This document shows positions 48,552-61,589 of a stretch of 64,000 bases of DNA, one piece after another. Positions within the stretch are counted from its first letter, which is position 1. Each line of letters starts with the position of its first letter. The position numbers and the translations under genes were made by a program. The notes beneath the pieces are model-generated. The model ran no database searches. It had not been told where the DNA came from and saw only the letters and a program-made list of their open reading frames with translations. The stretch is from Tetrahymena thermophila SB210 (Eukaryota > Ciliophora > Oligohymenophorea > Hymenostomatida > Tetrahymenidae). The stretch is from the NCBI RefSeq assembly GCF_000189635.1, contig NW_002476209.1, positions 124,001 to 188,000 of the forward strand, written 5' to 3'.

Positions 48552-50490
48552 TCAAATTTCGAGATCATAGTTTTCAACAGCCCAAGCTGCTATTTTTTAG
48601 CATTCAGACCATCTAATATCCATACTCTATGCACTCAAAATTACTATTATTAAATATCTATTTATTTCATTAATTGGATCCTTAAACTTTATGCAGCTCG
48701 CTAAGCAAGGTCCAGCTGCATCAGTAATACCTGTTTTTATTCCTGACCATCCTTTATCAAGTAATTTATTTGTATTTTCCCATGTCCATGATACATTTTC
48801 ATATAAACCCTACTAATTTTTTACTTTTACTTAAGCTGTATGAATTTTTGTTGTAACAATTTTTTTAAAAGACTCGAGTTTCATAGCATTGCATGATATT
48901 TTAGCAACATCATAAGCTGAAGATTTATTCAATGGATTTTTTAATCCATGGGGATTGCTATAGTTAGTATTAATCAGCTCAAAATTTACAGCATTAATGT
49001 TCATTTGAACCAAAAATCTTTACATTCCTGTATTAGGAGTCGAATCAAGTTCTAACTTTTTATGCAATAGCTACTCATCGTAAATGAATTCATCTTACAA
49101 TATTTCATTATCTTATTTAACATAATAGAGGTACATTAAGCTGCCGACATTCTCAGCTAAACAAACTGCACTATCATTGCCACTTGGTAACATTAATCCA
49201 TATAATAGATCCCATATACTTATAATCATATTGTATTTTAACCTGGCAGAAGTACCTATATTTTATTATATATAAGTAATTCTTATTAAATTTATTCTTA
49301 AAATACCATTTGTTTGAGATGCACGACTAGAGACTCTTACAAAAACTCTCTTCATGTCTTTTTACAAAATTTGCTCAAAAAATTCTATTACAGTGTAGCA
49401 AGTCATTATTTTAGTTAAACTTGCAACTTCTCTTTGATTGTGAACACATTTTCCATCTATAAATTTACCACTACTTCCATCAAATAATGCCCAAGCTTTA
49501 GCAGTGACTTATGGAGGAAAAGCTGTAATCTACTTTTTTACTGTTTTGATATTTAAAATATAGCTTTTATAACAAATAACATTGCTTTTGTTTATTAATA
49601 AATTTGTAAAGATTTATCTATCATAAATTAAAATCTAAATTTAATACATGTATTTATTTCTATTTGATTAATCAAATATATAACCCATTATATTTTTAAC
49701 TTCAAAATAATATTAAAAATATAAATTTATTACGTATAGGCAGACAGCTAGAAGTTTCAATTAAAGGGTGTGCATTTTCGAGTAAGGTTATATCTGGGTT
49801 TTGAGATCTTTTTACGCTTAGAACCCTAGGTTTTTTTGAAAATTATGCAGATAATGGCTTTTATTCTTTGCACTTATTATTGATCTAATTTTAACTAACA
49901 GTTGATTTTCTTGGTTTGTTAATATAGTCTTCGAAAGAATTTAGACTGCATTAACTAGAGGATTATTCAGTATTTAGAGTATTTGTTTATCTTTATATTG
50001 AACAGCTGCTGCCTTACTTAAATAGGTAAGGAGATTTTTAGTTAGCATTTGGTTGTAAGTTGTTTATATTTTTGGTGCTAATGCTGCCATTTTAAATTGA
50101 AGATGAAGAAGAAGCGGTTGATTAGGTGCTTGTATTACCTTTGTTATTACTTATATAGTTAGAAGAGCTTCTTTTCTTGTTAATTAAATTAGATATGGAA
50201 TCTGATTTGACAGGAAGTAAGGGTCTATTTTGAAAATTAATATTTTCTTTATTTCTCTCATTTGATGAGCAGCGTGATGCTGAGGCTAATCGAGAGTTTA
50301 ATTACAATTGTATCGATTCAATAGGAGGAAGAAGTTTTTCTTTTTTATTGTTTATGAAATTACGCCCATCTCTACCTAAAGCAATATTAACCAATTTCAA
50401 AGGAGGTTTACTTGTTAATGGTCTATATTTCTTGTTTATGTTAAAATTTTGTTAGTTTTAATATTCAAGAAAATTCATTTGATCATTCAT
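48552..50490 (-). CDS. Serine D-Ala-D-Ala carboxypeptidase-like protein (peptidase S11 / penicillin-binding fold)
   Basis: Three exons on the minus strand (50490-49734, 49540-49307, 49255-48552) give 564 residues. Residues 1-250 are low complexity, Ser/Asn-rich, with no signal peptide. The rest is a penicillin-binding-protein/beta-lactamase fold of the S11 type. SxxK is in EVASLTKIMT (Ser293, Lys296), SxN in LLPSGNDSA and KTG in WSGIKTGITDAAG, and the family phrase NTNYSNPHGL is present. The three active-site motifs are intact and correctly ordered, so activity is plausible. In bacteria such enzymes trim D-Ala from peptidoglycan. A ciliate makes no peptidoglycan, so the likely roles are digesting bacterial wall fragments or a re-purposed amidase/esterase. 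The gene has spliceosomal introns and ciliate codons, so any transfer is old. Confidence 0.85.
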
Positions 50491-51035
50491 TTTTTAATTG
50501 CTTATAACTAATTAACTAGCTAAATATTTATTGAGCTTTATTACTTTCTTAGTATGGTAGATATTTTGTTTTTGCTTTCTTATTATTTGAAGCTTAATTT
50601 AAAAGAAAATTTCTGATTTTCTTTTTAGTTTTTTAAAGGTTTATCTTTTTTTTGAAGAAATCAATTGCTATTTAAATTACCATTAGAAATTAAATAGAGT
50701 AGAATCTAACAGCTATTTAAAAATTAGCATGTCATTTGTGAAATTAAAATCATTACCTTTTTTCTTTGTTAATTTGCAATATCATTTATCTCAAAACTAT
50801 CTATTAATTTTTAAATAATTTGAAATGAGAGTGTTTATAAAAGGTATCAATGGATATTATTTTTTTCTCTCAAAAAAAACTTTATAAAAAATATGAACAA
50901 AAAAAACTCTAAATAAAAGTAAAAAATGTTTTTTAAAATGAACAAAAAAATTTAAGATTTTTTAAATTTAAACAAAATAACTCAGTTTATAAACAAAGTT
51001 TACTAAAATAAAAAAAATATTAATAATCAGTTTTT
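50491..51035. other. AT-rich spacer
   Basis: Between two minus-strand genes; A/T runs with no coding frame. Confidence 0.6.
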
Positions 51036-54000
51036 TCAACTTAGATAAAATCCTTATCCTGATTTTAAAGCAAGTAAAAGTTTCTCTTTTAAAATTTTTG
51101 TAGAGGAGTACTTTGGTAAAATAAATTTATTAAAGCATGTTTGTGCTGAAGGTAGCTTAGTGTCACCTTCACTAGAAACTTTAACAACTGTGAATGAAGG
51201 TTCAAGATTTTGAAAACCTAATAAAGGAGGTCTTTCGCATGAAGTAACAAATTTAATAAGTAAGATCTTTTCCTCTTCAGTTAAGGAAGCAACTAATTTC
51301 CAAAAGTCCCTAATATAAAAGTCCCATGATCCATACCCACCTTCATATTTTGTATTTGATTTTAAATTTTCAATGTCTATCCCCTTTTCTTAACCTGAAA
51401 TAAGCATCTACACTTCATTTTCATTAAACATCTAAAGCCAATTTTTAGGAATGACTTTAGTTAAACCATTCATAAATGCTTTTGTTTGATTTTCAATACA
51501 TTTATTCATCTTATAGTCAGCCACCAAATAAATGTATCTTATTATAACAATTAAAAAATTAATTTTATGTGTTACAAATAAAATAAAAATACCTTAAAAT
51601 ATTTGAGTTGTCAACTGGAATATTTTTACCATTTGGTACTAAAGATATTTCTTTTTAATTTTAATCACCTATAGAAAAAGTAAGGCATAAGTCTTTAGTG
51701 TCTCCTTTATATTCTTTTAGGAATTTCAAATTTTTATAAAGTTCTTTGTCAAAATTCTCAAGCTCTACTAAATTATTTTATTTTCCAATCATTTATCTTA
51801 AAAAGAAAACACTGAATATAGGTTGAATTTGTATTTAATCGTAAATTGCTCTTCCTACAACAGAGCCTAAAAAGTGGAAAATTTCAAGATGCTCTGGACC
51901 TAAAAATTCAAGACTATCTTAATTTGGACACAACTTTTAGTTATTTTCAACAAGTCTAAACATGCCATAGTTAGGATCAAACACAATTTTGCTTAAATCA
52001 TTAATAAATTCTTTAAAAATACCACCAGCATCAATACCCTTTTCCTCATTACCAAACTCGTCTATGTAGTAAACTCTAAGTTTAGCTTATAAATCAATTT
52101 CTCTTATCTTAATTTAAAATATATTTAATAAAAGAAAAATTAAAATTTTATAAAACCTGTCTAAAGGCTTCAAATCCATCTCCAAAAATATTATTTCTTC
52201 TGATCAATACTCTAAAAGCAACATCATTGTGGAATTTTTGTTTCTCAATTAATTTTTTTAAAATAAATATTCTAGTTTCAAATGGAATAGAAAAAGGCAT
52301 TGCTCTTATGATAGAGGTTTATGAAAAATTAAATTTCTCAATTTCCATGATGATGCCTGATATTTATGAATCTCTAAGAAGCCACTAATTATCAGGCATT
52401 ATTTATTTTTTAGTGTGAAACTCATGTAAAAGCTTGATATTTTAAAAATATTAAATAAGGTAAAATTATTTATTTATTAAAACAATATTTACTCTCAAGA
52501 GCTTTGAAGACTAAAATGAAAGGTAAATAAGAGAAGATTAAGACATGCTTTAAGAAAGAATTTTGTAGTTTAATTTAACCAATGCTTTGATTAATTCTGG
52601 CAATTAATCTAAAGGTATTGATGTCTTGCTTTAAAAGAAATCCTAAAAGTCTGTTATAGAAAGCTAGTTATAGTAACTCACTATAAAGATAGTGTAAACA
52701 TGTGTGTATGAATTAAAAGTTTCTTGAGATAGATCACCTAGAAAATAAAAATAAAGTTAATTATTATAAAATTAAATTCAAATAAATTCATAATACCATC
52801 TGTTAAGCTATCTATTCCTTAAAAATTTGTCTTAAGATGTGTATAGAGTCTCTTGATAAGTCTTTCATTTGAAGCAAATGAACTTACAATTTTAAAAGTT
52901 AGTTTTTAAGATTGCTCACTTTTTGAAGCTATAGAAAGTATTTTTGAATATATTTCACAAATTATGTTCGAGACTTCAGGGTTATAAACGTCATATTTCA
53001 TGTTTCTCTCCTTGTTGGTGATATTTAAATCTTCATTAACCAAGAAATTTTAATCAAAAGCAAGTGAAAATATTTTCAAAGCGAATTTCTTGTCAAAAAG
53101 TATATTTATATATTCGCTTAGAGCAATCACATCTTTATCGTCTAAACTATAGTTTACTAGAATATTACTAAACCACTAGGGTGTGAGGAAGTTCAAGCAA
53201 TAGCTCATTAATTTTAAGAAGAAATAGTAATCATGAAAATGAAAATTTATTTATTATTTAACTTTAGACTGCTAAGAATTCAAATCCATTTATTGTTGAT
53301 TTTGCTATTCTTAGTTTTGATTAAGTTCCTTATTTAGAATTGATTCTAAAATTTTAACTTAATTACCAAACATGTAAATTAGTTATGATTGCTAGTTTTA
53401 AAAGTGGCGTACAAATTCTTTTTCACCACTTTAAGAGAGAGGATCTTAGACATTCGTAAATAAAAAGCTCTAAAATAAATTCTTCCAATTTAAATGTGGA
53501 ATAGTTTTACTTGTTCTTTATTCAACATTAATTACAAAAGGAGCTATCTTTGAAATCGAAACAATTTTGGTGATAAATTCACTTTAAAATTTAACATAGG
53601 TGTTAAAATTTTTCTCTTTTTATTCTCTATTGATTATTTTGGAAAAAGATAAGCTCTGATAAATCTAAATTGGAAATAATCCTATTTCTACCATATCTTC
53701 AATATTAGCCTTTAAATTTTTAAATTAAATGAAAAATTATATTTTTAAGTGAATTTAAAAATTAATTGATTATTTGTTGGATGTATGTGTTTTATGTTTA
53801 CTTTTATTATTATAACCAATATTCTGATCTCTAAATTCGCTAATAAACTAGCAAAAGCAAAGTAAAAATGTTATAAAAAAAAAAAATAAAACTAAATAAA
53901 GAAGGGAATAAGTAAAATCTAAAAAATAAATTTACTGATGGAGAGTTTCTATTCACCATTTGAGTGATTTAGAAATTTAAAAGCTAATACAAGTTAAAAT

Positions 54001-54757
54001 TAATGAATATATCATCATAAAAGGATAGGACATGGACTACATTAGGATCACTTTTGCAATTTAGTTCATTTTCGATAATTTGAATGTTAAAGAATTACTT
54101 TAAAAATGTTTGCAAATTGTCTTTCCATGTGTAATGTGAGGATGCTGAAAAAAACCTAAAAACATAATATAGTATCTTGGCAATATTAATCCAGCTTCTA
54201 TTCTGAATCTAGTTCTACTCACTATTTTTTTGTTTAATTGACATAAGGCTATTTTTGACACTTTCATCTTTTAAATTTCTTCTAACTTAAGACATATGCA
54301 GTTGAGAATTAAAAAAGGCCTAGTAGATATTTTCTTTCTACTTTTTAGTAATTAGGGATTTGCTAATCCAATAAGCCATTTTCTCTAGTATTGTTTAATA
54401 GCTATTAAATTTTTCTAAATTCTTATCACAATATTTATTTTTCATTACAAAACGGAAACAAAGATAATTGAAATCTCTCATAAAATCATTCATAATAGTA
54501 ATAGGTAGAACAAACTCTTAATCTTTCATAGCCTTCTCAACTTAAACGAGATCACTAAGCCTTTTTTAAAGCCTATCCTATATAATATTCTTCATTTTTT
54601 TTGTAGCTAAGAATGATCTAAATAAACTTTAAATAGTAGTAGCATGCTTATCATTCACTTTATTTTATGATTTTTCTTTTCTTTATGATTATAAGTTTTT
54701 TATCAATTATTTTTTTCCATCTTTTTTAAGAGTTGGGGCTATAAATTTGTCATCCAT
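51036..54757 (-). CDS. IQ-motif HECT E3 ubiquitin ligase (UBE3B/UBE3C-like)
   Basis: Six exons on the minus strand (54757-53957, 53847-52797, 52737-52493, 52432-52157, 52107-51593, 51537-51036) give 1129 residues. Near the N-terminus an IQ motif is visible (TTIQSLFRSFLATKKMKN, about 30-50), as in UBE3B/UBE3C and yeast Hul5. A long helical region follows. The C-terminal 380 or so residues are a full HECT domain: IPFETRIFILKKLIEKQK, VYYIDEFGNEEKGIDAGGIF, EFLGPEHLEIFHFLGSVVGR, YGSWDFYIRDFWK, CERPPLLGFQ and LPSAQTCFNKF. Cys1097 in that last motif is the catalytic thioester cysteine. UBE3C-type ligases extend chains on proteasome-bound substrates. The first intron uses a GTGAAT donor, chosen because it keeps the frame into exon 2. 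Confidence 0.9.
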
Positions 54758-55396
54758 TCCTAACCTATTTTTTTTTTTTTTGAGAAATGAAATTTTTAAA
54801 TTTTATCTTGATTTGCTAATTAACGCTGGATTTAAATTGTATCAAAATTTTATCAGGAATTTTATTATTTAAAATGAAGAAATTATTATAATTATTATAA
54901 AAAAATAAATAAAGCAATTTATAATGATAGTATTTAGAAATCCATAATTAAATTAAATTTATTTTTATCATTTGTATTTTTCTGTAAAAATCTTTATTAT
55001 GAAAATTAGCATAAAAAGGTTGTAATAATATTTTTATAATAATTTATTTATTTTATTGGCAATATTTCTAATTAGAGTAAATGTGCTTAATGCATGAGTA
55101 TGAGTGAGGGTGATGACAAGTTAAATTATCAAATGTGAATAAAATATGTTAATTTTATTTTTTAAACTTTTATATTTAGAAAATTTCGCTCTTTTAATAT
55201 TTTGTTGTTATTAATCAAATTAACCTTTTAACTTCCAAAAATTTTATTTAATTATAATAATTTAAACGATTAAAATTTGTAGAAATTGCTTTGTTGGTTT
55301 TAAACAAAAATTTATTTCATACTTCATTTTACTGAAACAAATTATTACAATAAGTCAATTAGCATATTAACATACAGGCTAGGTAATTGAAAGGAA
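54758..55396. other. Divergent AT-rich intergenic region
   Basis: Promoter-side flank of both the HECT gene (-) and the next + strand gene. A 17-T run near 54768; otherwise A/T spacer. Confidence 0.6.
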
Positions 55397-58300
55397 ATGG
55401 CTGATAAAGATAAAAAAACGTTTTAGGATTTAATCAAAAAAATATTATAGCCATCTTAAATTTGGCAAACAAGAAAATTAGAACATAAAGAAGTTATAGC
55501 ATTTTGGGGTTAGCTTTAGGAAAACAAGATCAATGTTTTGTAGTACGTATAAGACCTAATTAAGAGCATTTCAGAACTTGAAAAATATAAAAAAATAAGT
55601 TCTTCTAAATCTGTAACTCTTGAGAATTTGCTATGCACTCTTTTCGCTGTTTCAGTTTTTAGAGAATTAGATTAAAAAAATCAAGTTGTTCAACTTAAAG
55701 AAAAAGAATGCTCAGCTTTATTGAGGCCTAATAGCGCTTCATTAATATGCCCTCATACAGCTAGTATGTTGGAAACTTTCTTCCAAATTTTTGGAGAAAA
55801 AAATGAAACGAATTACTTGTAAAATTTTGTAGGACAAATGTGCTTTTTCCCTGATTTACCAATATCAAACTTAGATACACAAGATTCCTAGATTAGCTCT
55901 CACCTTTCTAGTAATATAATTGATTTTATTCAACTAATTATGAAAGCTTTTAAGAGAAGATGATAACATTTAAAATACTATTTTTAAAATTAGATTACTT
56001 TAAATAGTTAGAGAAATATAATAGTATGTTATAGGATGAAAGTCCTTCTCACTTTTCAGTGCTCTTATTGCAAGAAAATTAATTGTAAGAGACAGGTGAA
56101 TTTTCTTTTGCTTATGAATTCTTTTGGAATAAGATGAAACAAAAAAAGAGCATAATTCATAAAATCATATTCGATGCTATTGGAAGATATTTTAAAGTAA
56201 AAATTTTTAAATTACTGTTTTTTAATTGTTAAGCTTTTTAAATATTTGTAAAGGTTCTACCTCAAATAGCAAAAGAATACCCTGATTAAGCAGAAAAAAG
56301 TATACTGTCTTTGTTGCATCTTACTAAATAAATCATCACTTTTTTTGGTGTGAGAGATAATGAGTATATCAAGACAGTGCTTACTTAGGTTTAAATTTTT
56401 AGAAGATGGCCTTATCCTGTGGGTAATATGGCTTAGGAGCTTGTTTCTCTTTTATTCTAAGAATATAAGTCTAATGGAAATGCCTTCAGAAATAAAGTAA
56501 TAAATATTAATTGGTTAATTTAAAATGTATTTATTTTTAAAATTTGTAAAGGTGAGAGAAGAAATACCATCAGTAGATATATTTACAGAATAAGAAATGC
56601 CTAAACATAACTAGCTTAACACTAACTAGTCAAATCAATAATCTGGTCAAAAGAGCAAAGATCATACTATAATTAACATTCCTCCTACAGGATTGCTTGG
56701 TTAGTAAAATAAAATATATCATAATCATTTTTAAATGTATGTTTATTTATTAATGAAAAGGTAAAATAGCTAAATAAACTAAAGCCAAGAAAAGTTGGCA
56801 TATAAAGCTTACATCGTTGCAGATAAAGACTAAACAGAAATTAATTGTCTAGTTTTGTTAAGCAAGTAGCATGAAAATAGAATATAAAGTGACCATGTCT
56901 TAAGAGCTGCTTTAGTTACTAACATGCTTAGCTTAAGGAAAGAAAATAATGCTGATATTGAAGTAGCATAGCTCATCTCTAAGAAGAAAAAGAAGGATAT
57001 ATTCGCAATTTATTGTTAACTTTTGCATATAATTGATAAAAATAGTGAATTCGATGATTGGGATTATATCCGTAAATTACAAGATACATAATTTTCTAAA
57101 ATTATTCTAGCTATATAGGAGGCTAAAAACGATGACTCTGTTTCAGATGAGTTTATACATAGTGTTCTTACTGAAAATACACAAACTTATATTCCTGAAT
57201 TCCCTAATTGTGAATTAGAGCTTATAGTACCTCATATCAAGTAAGCGTACTAAAAACAAGCCACTTCTAGAATTAATCATACATAAAACTAAGTTTAGGA
57301 AGAGAATCCCCTTGCACAAACATATTATCCTTTATTAAATGAAAAGTAAATTTATTGTTTTTATTTAAGAAATAAAAGGAAGTTATTAATTAATTACTTT
57401 GATATATATTAAGTGAAATAAAGCAATTTTAATCGAATCAAATTGGAGATTAGTAGAAGTTTTCTTAATAGTTTTTTGATAAATATTTTGATACCTCAAT
57501 AAATCCTCAATACTAGCAGCCTCATAGATTTGTAGTTATGGGAGGAGATGCTGAACTTCATGGCTTAGTTTAAGTATTAGGTATGGAACTTAAATATGTT
57601 AAATAAATTAATAAATTTAAATTTTATTATTATTATTATAGGAGAATATTTTGATAAATATGATAATAAACGCATGAATTAGTTGGATTTGAGAGTTTTC
57701 ATTGTACCAACAAAAAAGAATACCCTCGCTCACTACTTAGCAAGCAAAGATGTTTGGTATCAACGTTACCTTTATCTTCCATTTAGAGAGGAATTGATCA
57801 TTCCAAAATTTGAAAAAAGTGAAGATGGTGTAGAAAAAGATCCTTTCTAATATTTGGATTAAAACCAAAGTGATTTTAAAGTTATGAACACTTTATTACC
57901 ATAGGAATTAAAATTAATGGTACTAAACACATATATTAGAGAGGCAAGTCGTGCATTCAATGTTAGAGTGTATAGAATAAATTGTAGATTTTTAAATAAG
58001 GATACTAGTGTAATTTATTTTTGCTAATATCTTGAAATCGGTGAATCAGTTAAGGCAGAACTAATTCAGTAACATATTTCATCATTAATCAAATCAATAT
58101 TAATTAAATAATTAATTAATAACATATTTTAGGAGATAAAAGAATCTTAAGAGAGGTGAAAGTCATCTTAGTCTGTATGAAATGAAAGAAAAAGGATAGA
58201 TTAAGTTTGGTGGAGTTGACTTAAAAATAACCTTTTAGAGTGTTGACTATTTAGGTAATAAATGGGACAAAGAAACTTATGAAGAATGCTTCAGCAGTGT

Positions 58301-58784
58301 AAAAGTTAATAACGTTTATAAAGAATATTTTGAAGGAAATACTCCTTTCCCCAACTCTCATTGGTTAGAAATGACTTGCATTACATAAGAAAACGCTAAG
58401 TTATTTGATAATAATCTGAAAAACAAGCATCTGTTTAGGGTTAATCAAAGTAAATACCTTATTTATCCAATTCATATTTTTAAAATATTAACTTTAAAAA
58501 AAAAAGAGGATTCATAACAAGGAGCTGATTAAGTTTAAGCTGCTTTCAAAGCTCTTTTCACTTCTGTTCCTGTAGAATCAGTAGACATATCTATTGATCC
58601 AAAAGACAATAGACTAGAATCTTCTTTCTAAATTTTAGTTGATGGAAAAATATTCTCTGGCTTAACTTCAATTAGTGTTGAGCCTGTCACTCTCAAAACT
58701 AGAGAACCTAACAATGAAGTTAAAAATAATCCTCATATTTTCTTAAGCCTTCCAGTAATGACTTTCCTGCCACTAAAGCTTTGA
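55397..58784 (+). CDS. Large protein of unknown function, possibly related to PI3K regulatory subunits
   Basis: Nine exons (55397-55910, 55994-56196, 56254-56496, 56552-56703, 56761-57345, 57414-57580, 57642-58068, 58133-58449, 58507-58784) give 961 residues with every junction in phase. The N-terminal 300 residues are helical (WQTRKLEHKEVIAFWGQL, RRWPYPVGNMAQELVSLL). A Gln/Asn-rich linker follows, then an alpha/beta part with RFVVMGGDAELHGLVQVLG, LRVFIVPTKKNTLAHYLAS, DVWYQRYLYLPF and later GGVDLKITFQSVDY. The VxxMGGD ... LRVFIVPT ... LAHYLxxxDxWY layout resembles what I recall of the p101/p84 regulatory subunits of class IB phosphoinositide 3-kinase. That is only a suggestion; I know of no motif that proves it. 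There is no signal peptide or membrane span. Confidence 0.7.
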
Positions 58785-59106
58785 AGGCAAAATTTAACAA
58801 GACGGTTAGATAAATAATTAAATGTCTTAAACAAAAAATATATTTACTTAAATATTCTATGAATAATATATAAAATATAAAAAAATTAAAACTAATATAT
58901 GTTATGAAATTAGTATAAAATTAATACTATCTATATTCATTAAATTATTACTTATTTACTTACTTACTTATTTACGTATTTCATGCGCGCATGATTAAAA
59001 GATTATTGAAAAATGAATCACAATTTACATATATAAACATAAAATTATGCTTCCAATCAAATAATAATTAAAATATTTTTCTAATTTTTTTTATAGACAA
59101 TTAAAA
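58785..59106. other. Convergent spacer with a GC-rich palindrome
   Basis: Both neighbours end here. A TTAC-type run lies at about 58953-58975, and a perfect 12-bp palindrome CATGCGCGCATG at 58982-58993 stands out in otherwise A/T-rich DNA. Confidence 0.7.
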
Positions 59107-60684
59107 TCATTTCCAATAATAGAAACCTTATTCTCTTTCAGAGACACAAGCTAATTTACCAGCTTCAAATAAAGCTCTAGTAACAGACTTTTTATCTTTA
59201 ATGTAAGCAGGACCGAGAATTTATTTAAGGTAGATATTAGCTTCTCTTGCATTATAGTGAGGCATTTCATGGAAAATATGGTGAATGACGTGAGTGCTAC
59301 CAATATCAAAATGTAAAGCGTTAATGTATTCAGGATAGTTTCTGTCAATAGTGCATAAAGCTCCTCTTAACCAGCTCCAGGCTGACTTGTCATAGTGAGG
59401 AACAGTATCTTCAGTCTATCATTATCATAAATAAAATACATTTTAAGACATTATAATCTTTAATGTTTAATTTAATAATTAAGCTCCTTATAATAAGGAA
59501 TTTTATAAAATAATTTACATGTTGAAGGAATGTGATACCAGTTAACCAGGCATTAACGACTAAGTAGGGTCCAAAGTAGATAGCAAAAACATAGGTGAAA
59601 GAAGTTTATCTAGCCCAAAGATAGAGTAAATATCCTACAATAACTAAACCAAGGTTTGATAAGTGAACCTTTAAGAGCTTATCCTTTGTGAATAATTTAT
59701 TAGGAACAATGAAATGGCTACTGAAACCTCTTGCTATAATTTTAAAAATAGTAAAATAAATATTGCAAAAATTAAAAAAAAATTTAAAATTCTAACAAGC
59801 AAACTAATTAACTAAGGAATATCGCTATTTGCTTGATTTAAAATATCAAATTTTATTCCCTTAATATATAAATTATTTATTTACCAGGACCACCAGTAGC
59901 ACCAAAAATAAGATAGGCAGGCCATCCGATAACTAAGATGTTAAGAACTTACCAGATGGAGAAAGATTCAACTCCAATAATATCTCTAAGCTTGATATAC
60001 ATAGAAGCTTTAGGGTCAGTATCTACTCTAGGGACGTGAGTTTCACCTTCAGTCAAGTGGTTACACTTAGAATGATGAACATGATGAGACCATTACCAAG
60101 AGAAGTAAGGTACTAATAAAGCAGTATGGAGGATATAACCTAAACTGTCATTAGCAACATCGCTATTAGAGAAAGCTTTGTGACCACATTCGTGACCTAA
60201 AACCTAAATTTTAAGAAAACATTGTTAATTTATTAATAAAAATAAATAACTTTCAAAATTTATGTAAAAGAGCTAATTTTATTTCAATTAATATTTTTTA
60301 AATTTTGAAGAAAGATATTTATTCTATCTAATTTTGTAAATTTATTATCTACTTACTACTATGTTTAATACTAAAAATAACAATAGCAAATTAAAAAATA
60401 ATTTAAATTACCCAAAGACCAGTAGCAATAGTTCCATTGATAACAGCATAAGCTATCCAGAGAGGTAAATAGGCCCATTCTAAACGGAGATATCTATCAG
60501 CTAAGAAAGCTGTGAAAAGGGTTAAGCTTAAAGAATATAAAACACTAATCAAGAATCTGGATTCTCTCTTAACGAAATATTCTGCAGGAATAAACTTTCT
60601 GATATCACCAACAGAAATTTCTTTTTCTCCGTTAAAAACTGTATCGTTTTCAATGGAGCTTTTTTTAGTCTATGCGCTTGTCAT
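59107..60684 (-). CDS. Membrane fatty-acid desaturase (delta-12 / omega-3 type)
   Basis: Four exons on the minus strand (60684-60412, 60203-59885, 59733-59519, 59415-59107) give 371 residues, close to plant FAD2. The three histidine boxes that hold the di-iron centre are intact: HECGH (95-99), HHVHH (131-135) and HVIHH (311-315). Membrane spans are visible (VLYSLSLTLFTAFLA, LPLWIAYAVINGTIATG, IWQVLNILVIGWPAYLIFG, GLVIVGYLLYLW). The block PRVDTDPKASMY ... GVESFSIWQ and the end EQGFYYWK are typical of the delta-12/omega-3 branch rather than front-end desaturases, since there is no cytochrome b5 domain. The enzyme should act in the endoplasmic reticulum on phospholipid-linked oleate, feeding the linoleate made in quantity by these ciliates. 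Regiospecificity is inferred. Confidence 0.9.
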
Positions 60685-61589
60685 GCTTAAAAATTTTGGA
60701 AATTGATTAATATTTATGAAAATTGTTTATATCAAATTATGTGTGTATTTATAAATTGATGATTTAAATCAGTTTTTTTCAATCTTATTAGCCTTAAAAG
60801 TAGGCTATAAAAAAAAACAAATTAAAAATTAAGTAACTCATTTTAATACGTAGTTATCAAAATTAATTAAATCAAAAAATCTAACAAATACATATTTTTG
60901 ACGTATATATCGTCATAAATAATTTTTGTACTTAAGAGAAATATCTCTACTTATGATATTCTACACATTTTTTTTAAATTTATTACTCCAAAATTCAATT
61001 ACGTATTTACAATTACATAAATTAAAATTATTAAATGTGCTTAAGTATGATAATATTTTCCTTATTTTGTAGTACCATTTTTATAAAATACTAATTGGAG
61101 CAATATATTTGAGTGTCCTTCATCTATTTTTAAAATATGTAAGCTTTCAATAGTTCAGATTAAATATATCAAAGAGCATTTGGTATTTTAATATTATTAA
61201 TTTTTAGATTCTTTACTCTTAAATTTCTAGAAGAAACTTAAAAATAACTAATGTGTTAAATTAATACAGATCTTACGAAATGCTTTGATTTGGTTTACGT
61301 ATTTAAATAATTGCTTCTTTACTCAAATTTTTAAATTTTAGAAAGTACTAAAAATACTTAGAATAACTTTAAAAAATTAATTTAACATCCCCCACTAGTA
61401 AATGTTGAAATAAAAAAAGTTAAAAACAAATAATTTTTTTAATCTATCTTTTGTCTTTGTATAAATTAATTATAATAAATGGCAAATCAACAAGCAATAC
61501 TTTCACAAATAAATTAAATCTAAATTTAAGAATTACAATATGAAAGCTTTATGAAAGACTTTAACTAAACATTTTTAAATATTATTAAT
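60685..61589. other. AT-rich spacer
   Basis: Between two minus-strand genes. A 40-codon + frame starting at 61480 (MANQQAILSQINQIQ) overlaps the last bases of the next gene and was not accepted. Otherwise A/T spacer. Confidence 0.55.
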
